Shown in pieces: positions 61,496 to 64,000 of a stretch of DNA of 64,000 bases (positions are counted from its first letter, which is position 1; each line of letters opens with the position of its first letter). The DNA comes from Bradyrhizobium symbiodeficiens (GTDB taxonomy: Bacteria > Pseudomonadota > Alphaproteobacteria > Rhizobiales > Xanthobacteraceae): NCBI RefSeq assembly GCF_002266465.3, contig NZ_CP029427.2, positions 5,644,501-5,708,500 on the forward strand, written 5' to 3'. Both the position numbers and the translations under genes were made by a program. Below the pieces are notes generated by a model, which had not been told where the DNA came from, searched no databases, and saw nothing but the letters and a program-made list of their open reading frames with translations.

Positions 61496-62902
61496 TTACG
61501 CAGGCTCGCGGGCGAGAGGTGCAACGGCTTCGGCGCTCTCCTGCTCTGGGACCGCCTCCTTCGGCGCCGACGTCAGGCGCTTCCCGAACTCGCGGTGCAG
61601 CAGCCACAGGCTCAAGCCCGCCTGCAACATCGTCGCCGCGACCGACAGGTACCAGACGTATTCCATGCGAAAGCCCGGCCGCGTCGAGAGCCAGATCGCC
61701 GGCAGCGAGTAGGTGAACACGCGCGTCGCCGAGCTCAAGAGCACCGGCCGGGTGTTGCCGAGGGCCTGGAACATGCTCGAGCAGGTGAAGATCAGCCCCT
61801 GCGCCACCATGTTGAGCGATATGATCCGCAGGAACAGGTAGGCGATGTCCATCGTCTCGGGGTCATTCGAGAATCCGGCAAGCAGCAGCTCCGGTTTCAA
61901 CTGCGCAAGGATCATGAAGCCGGTCATCACGATCGTGACGATCAAAGCAGCCTTGACGAAAGTCTCCCGCACGCGCGCAGCGTTGGCTGCGCCGACGTTC
62001 TGGCCGGCGATCGGCCCGGCCGCCAGCCCGACCGCAAGCGCCGGCATGTTGATCAGGCCGAGCACGCGCTGCCCGATGCCGAAGCCGGCCTGCGCCGCCG
62101 CGCCGAAATCGCGCAGCACATAGTAGACCACTGCCATGAAGATGAACATCATCGCGAACTCGCCGCCGGCGGGCAGGCCGACGTTGAGAATGCGTTTCAA
62201 ATGGTGCGGCTGCGGACGCCATTGCGCAGGATTGAAGGCGACATAGCGCTCGACCTTGCGGAAATACGCCAGCAGCATCAGAGCGCCGATGGCAACCGCG
62301 ATCGAACTCGCCAGCCCCGCGCCGGCGACGCCAAGCGCGTAGCCGGTGCCCCAGCCCGAGATCAGCACCGGCGCCAGCGCGATGTTGATGATAACAGCGA
62401 CGACCCGCACCAACATGGCGGGACGCACGATGCCGGTCGCACGGAGCGCGGACGCAATCACTTGCATGACGAACTCCAGAGCGAGCGCCGGCATGAACCA
62501 CAGCAGGTAAACGGTTCCCGCCTCGATCGTGGCTTGGTCCGCGGCGATCGAACGCATATAGAGGCGAGACAGCACCGCTCCCGCGACCAGCGTCAACAGG
62601 CCGAACAGCACCGACAGCGCGACCGCCTGGTTGAAGATCAGATTGGCGTCCGCCCGATCCTTGCGTCCCACGGCATGCGCGATCAGCGCGACCGTGCCGA
62701 CGCCGAGCACCTGCATCAGCCCGTTGACGAGAAAGCCGGCGTTGCCGGCCGCAGCGACACCCGCGACGGCGGCATCGCCCAATCCCGACACGAAATACAG
62801 ATCGACCAGCTGGCAGATCATGATCGAGATCATGCCGGCCATGATCGGCGGCGTCATGACGAGGATGTGTCTCACGATGGAGCCGTTCGTCAGGTCTTTC
62901 AT
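61496..62902 (-). CDS. MATE family efflux transporter
   Basis: 468 aa from ATG 62902 (MKDLTNGSIVRHILVMTPP); upstream codons to 63061 look like leader. Twelve helices. 'MTPPIMAGMISIMICQLVDLYFVSGLGDAAVAGVAAAG' is the first MATE block, and 'AGPIAGQNVGAANAARVRETFVKA' the second, with conserved Gly/Gln. It should export organic cations or drugs using a Na+ or H+ gradient. 67 bp from the ABC gene in the same orientation. Confidence 0.92.
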   Translation of the reverse strand: MKDLTNGSIVRHILVMTPPIMAGMISIMICQLVDLYFVSGLGDAAVAGVAAAGNAGFLVNGLMQVLGVGTVALIAHAVGRKDRADANLIFNQAVALSVLFGLLTLVAGAVLSRLYMRSIAADQATIEAGTVYLLWFMPALALEFVMQVIASALRATGIVRPAMLVRVVAVIINIALAPVLISGWGTGYALGVAGAGLASSIAVAIGALMLLAYFRKVERYVAFNPAQWRPQPHHLKRILNVGLPAGGEFAMMFIFMAVVYYVLRDFGAAAQAGFGIGQRVLGLINMPALAVGLAAGPIAGQNVGAANAARVRETFVKAALIVTIVMTGFMILAQLKPELLLAGFSNDPETMDIAYLFLRIISLNMVAQGLIFTCSSMFQALGNTRPVLLSSATRVFTYSLPAIWLSTRPGFRMEYVWYLSVAATMLQAGLSLWLLHREFGKRLTSAPKEAVPEQESAEAVAPLAREPA

Positions 62903-62969
62903 CTCATTCCATCCTTGACGCATTCCTTGGCGCCGTGGCTGCGGGACTTTCGTCCCGCAGCCGCCCGCC

Positions 62970-64000
62970 TCACTCCGCCGCTGCGACGTGCCCGAGCTCG
63001 ACCACCTGGCGCTCGAACAGGCCGCGATAGATGCCTCCCGGCTTACCCGCGAGCGTGGCATGGGTGCCCTGCTCGACGATCTCGCCGCGGTCGAACACCA
63101 GGATGCGATCGAGGCTGCGCACCGTCGACAGCCGATGCGCGATCACGATCGAGGTGCGGCCCTTCATCAGCCGCTCCATCGCCTCCTGAATCAGCGCCTC
63201 CGATTCCGAATCGAGGCTCGAGGTCGCCTCGTCCAGGATCAGCACCGGCGCGTCCGCCAGGAAGGCGCGCGCCAGCGCCACGCGCTGCCGCTCGCCGCCC
63301 GACAGTTTCACGCCGCGCTCGCCGACCAGCGTGCCGTAACCCTTCGGCAGGCGCAGGATGAAGTCGTGCGCGTTGGCCAACCGCGCCGCGTGCTCGATCG
63401 CCTCGAGGCTGGCCCCGGGCCGGCCATAGGCGATGTTCTCGGCCAACGAACGGTGGAACAGGATCGGGTCCTGCTGCACGATCGCGATCTGGTTGCGCAG
63501 CGATTGCTGTGTAGCCAATGCGATGTCCTGCCCGTCGATCAGCACGCGACCGCCGGTGACGTCGTAGAGCCGCTGTACCAGCTTGACGAAGGTGGTCTTG
63601 CCGGAGCCGGAGCGGCCGACCAGGCCGACACGTTCACCGGCCCGGATCGTCACCGACAGCCCGTCGTAGAGCGGCGCGCGATGGCCGCCATAGTGGAACG
63701 TCACGTCCTCGAACACAATCTCGCCGCCCTCGATCGCGATCGGCTGCGCACCGGCCGCATCGGCGATGCCGATCGGCTCGGCATGGATCGCCACCAGCTC
63801 GTCCATGTCGTTGACCGAGCGCTGGAGGTTGTTGATGTGCATGCCGACGTCACGCAAGTAGGCGTGGATGATGTAGTAGCTGGTCAGCACATAAGTCACG
63901 TCGCCGGGCGAGGCGCGTCCCGACATCCACAACAGCACCGCGCCGCCGATCACGGACGTGCGGAGGCACAGCAGCAGCGAGAGCTGCGCCATGGCCGTGT
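62970..64000 (-). CDS. ABC exporter, permease-ATPase half-transporter (partial, cut by window end)
   Basis: The open frame runs out of the window at 64000, so the N-terminus and most helices are missing. Visible: final membrane segments ('SVIGGAVLLWMSGRASPGDVTYVLTSYYIIHAYLRDVG'), Walker A GRSGSGKT, Q-loop 'VQQDPILFHRSLAENI', signature 'VKLSGGERQRVALARAF', Walker B 'VLILDEATSSLDSES', H-loop 'VIAHRLSTVRSLDRILVF'. An MsbA/MdlB-type exporter that would work as a dimer. Possibly co-transcribed with the downstream MATE gene. Confidence 0.9.
   Translation of the reverse strand, partial: TAMAQLSLLLCLRTSVIGGAVLLWMSGRASPGDVTYVLTSYYIIHAYLRDVGMHINNLQRSVNDMDELVAIHAEPIGIADAAGAQPIAIEGGEIVFEDVTFHYGGHRAPLYDGLSVTIRAGERVGLVGRSGSGKTTFVKLVQRLYDVTGGRVLIDGQDIALATQQSLRNQIAIVQQDPILFHRSLAENIAYGRPGASLEAIEHAARLANAHDFILRLPKGYGTLVGERGVKLSGGERQRVALARAFLADAPVLILDEATSSLDSESEALIQEAMERLMKGRTSIVIAHRLSTVRSLDRILVFDRGEIVEQGTHATLAGKPGGIYRGLFERQVVELGHVAAAE

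Overview
The window is GC-rich chromosomal DNA from an alphaproteobacterium, most likely Bradyrhizobium or a close relative in the Nitrobacteraceae. This rests on the long Rhizobiales-type FtsZ (597 aa), the order of the division and cell-wall cluster, an alphaproteobacterial-type RNase P RNA, a characteristic class of dispersed GC-rich palindromic intergenic repeats, and codon use dominated by G/C third positions. I see no insertion sequence, prophage, CRISPR array, rRNA or tRNA. It reads as core chromosome with small accessory patches.

Left third (1-28 kb), mixed strands. It starts with the tail of a probable HicB-type antitoxin and two overlapping secreted-protein genes (Cys-rich repeat and OmpA-like). 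A compact three-gene cluster follows: Mpo1/DUF962-like, an NAD(P) epimerase and an ICMT-like methyltransferase, probably acting on lipids. Next come a sorbosone-dehydrogenase-like protein, a divergent aspartate dehydrogenase / tartrate dehydrogenase-like pair, and two paralogous exported Ser-hydrolase-like proteins (one with LysM). These two flank a CGNR-zinc-finger gene and a frameshifted alpha/beta hydrolase that share an operator-like region. Then follow a YadGH-like ABC exporter, a glycine-zipper protein, an L,D-transpeptidase, a large secreted TPR-CHAT protein, a glycerophosphodiesterase, a membrane protein fused to a spermidine-synthase domain, a phytoene-dehydrogenase-like oxidoreductase, an orphan Flp pilin, prmA, a small basic protein, aminopeptidase P and a Bcr/CflA transporter.

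Centre (28.5-54.6 kb), all on the minus strand: rsmH-ftsL-ftsI-murE-murF-mraY-murD-(small unknown gene)-ftsW-murG-murC-murB-ddl-ftsQ-ftsA-ftsZ-lpxC-bamD-recN-ligA. This is the dcw cluster joined to lipid A synthesis, outer-membrane assembly and DNA repair. Many junctions overlap by 4 nt, which implies co-translation. No mraZ lies upstream of rsmH. A 13-bp-stem hairpin follows ftsZ.

Right part (55-64 kb): an N-acetylmuramoyl-L-alanine amidase divergent from rsmH, an ECF42-type sigma factor (frameshifted) with its DGPF/YciI partner, rnpB with its terminator, DUF983 divergent from a MocR-type regulator with paired operator repeats, a small secreted protein, a TSUP transporter, an FkbM-methyltransferase remnant, a MATE transporter and an ABC exporter cut by the window end.

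Three genes (alpha/beta hydrolase, murG, ECF42 sigma) are each broken by a single-base length change in a G/C homopolymer. Because murG is essential, at least that one is probably a sequencing error, and the others should be treated with the same caution.
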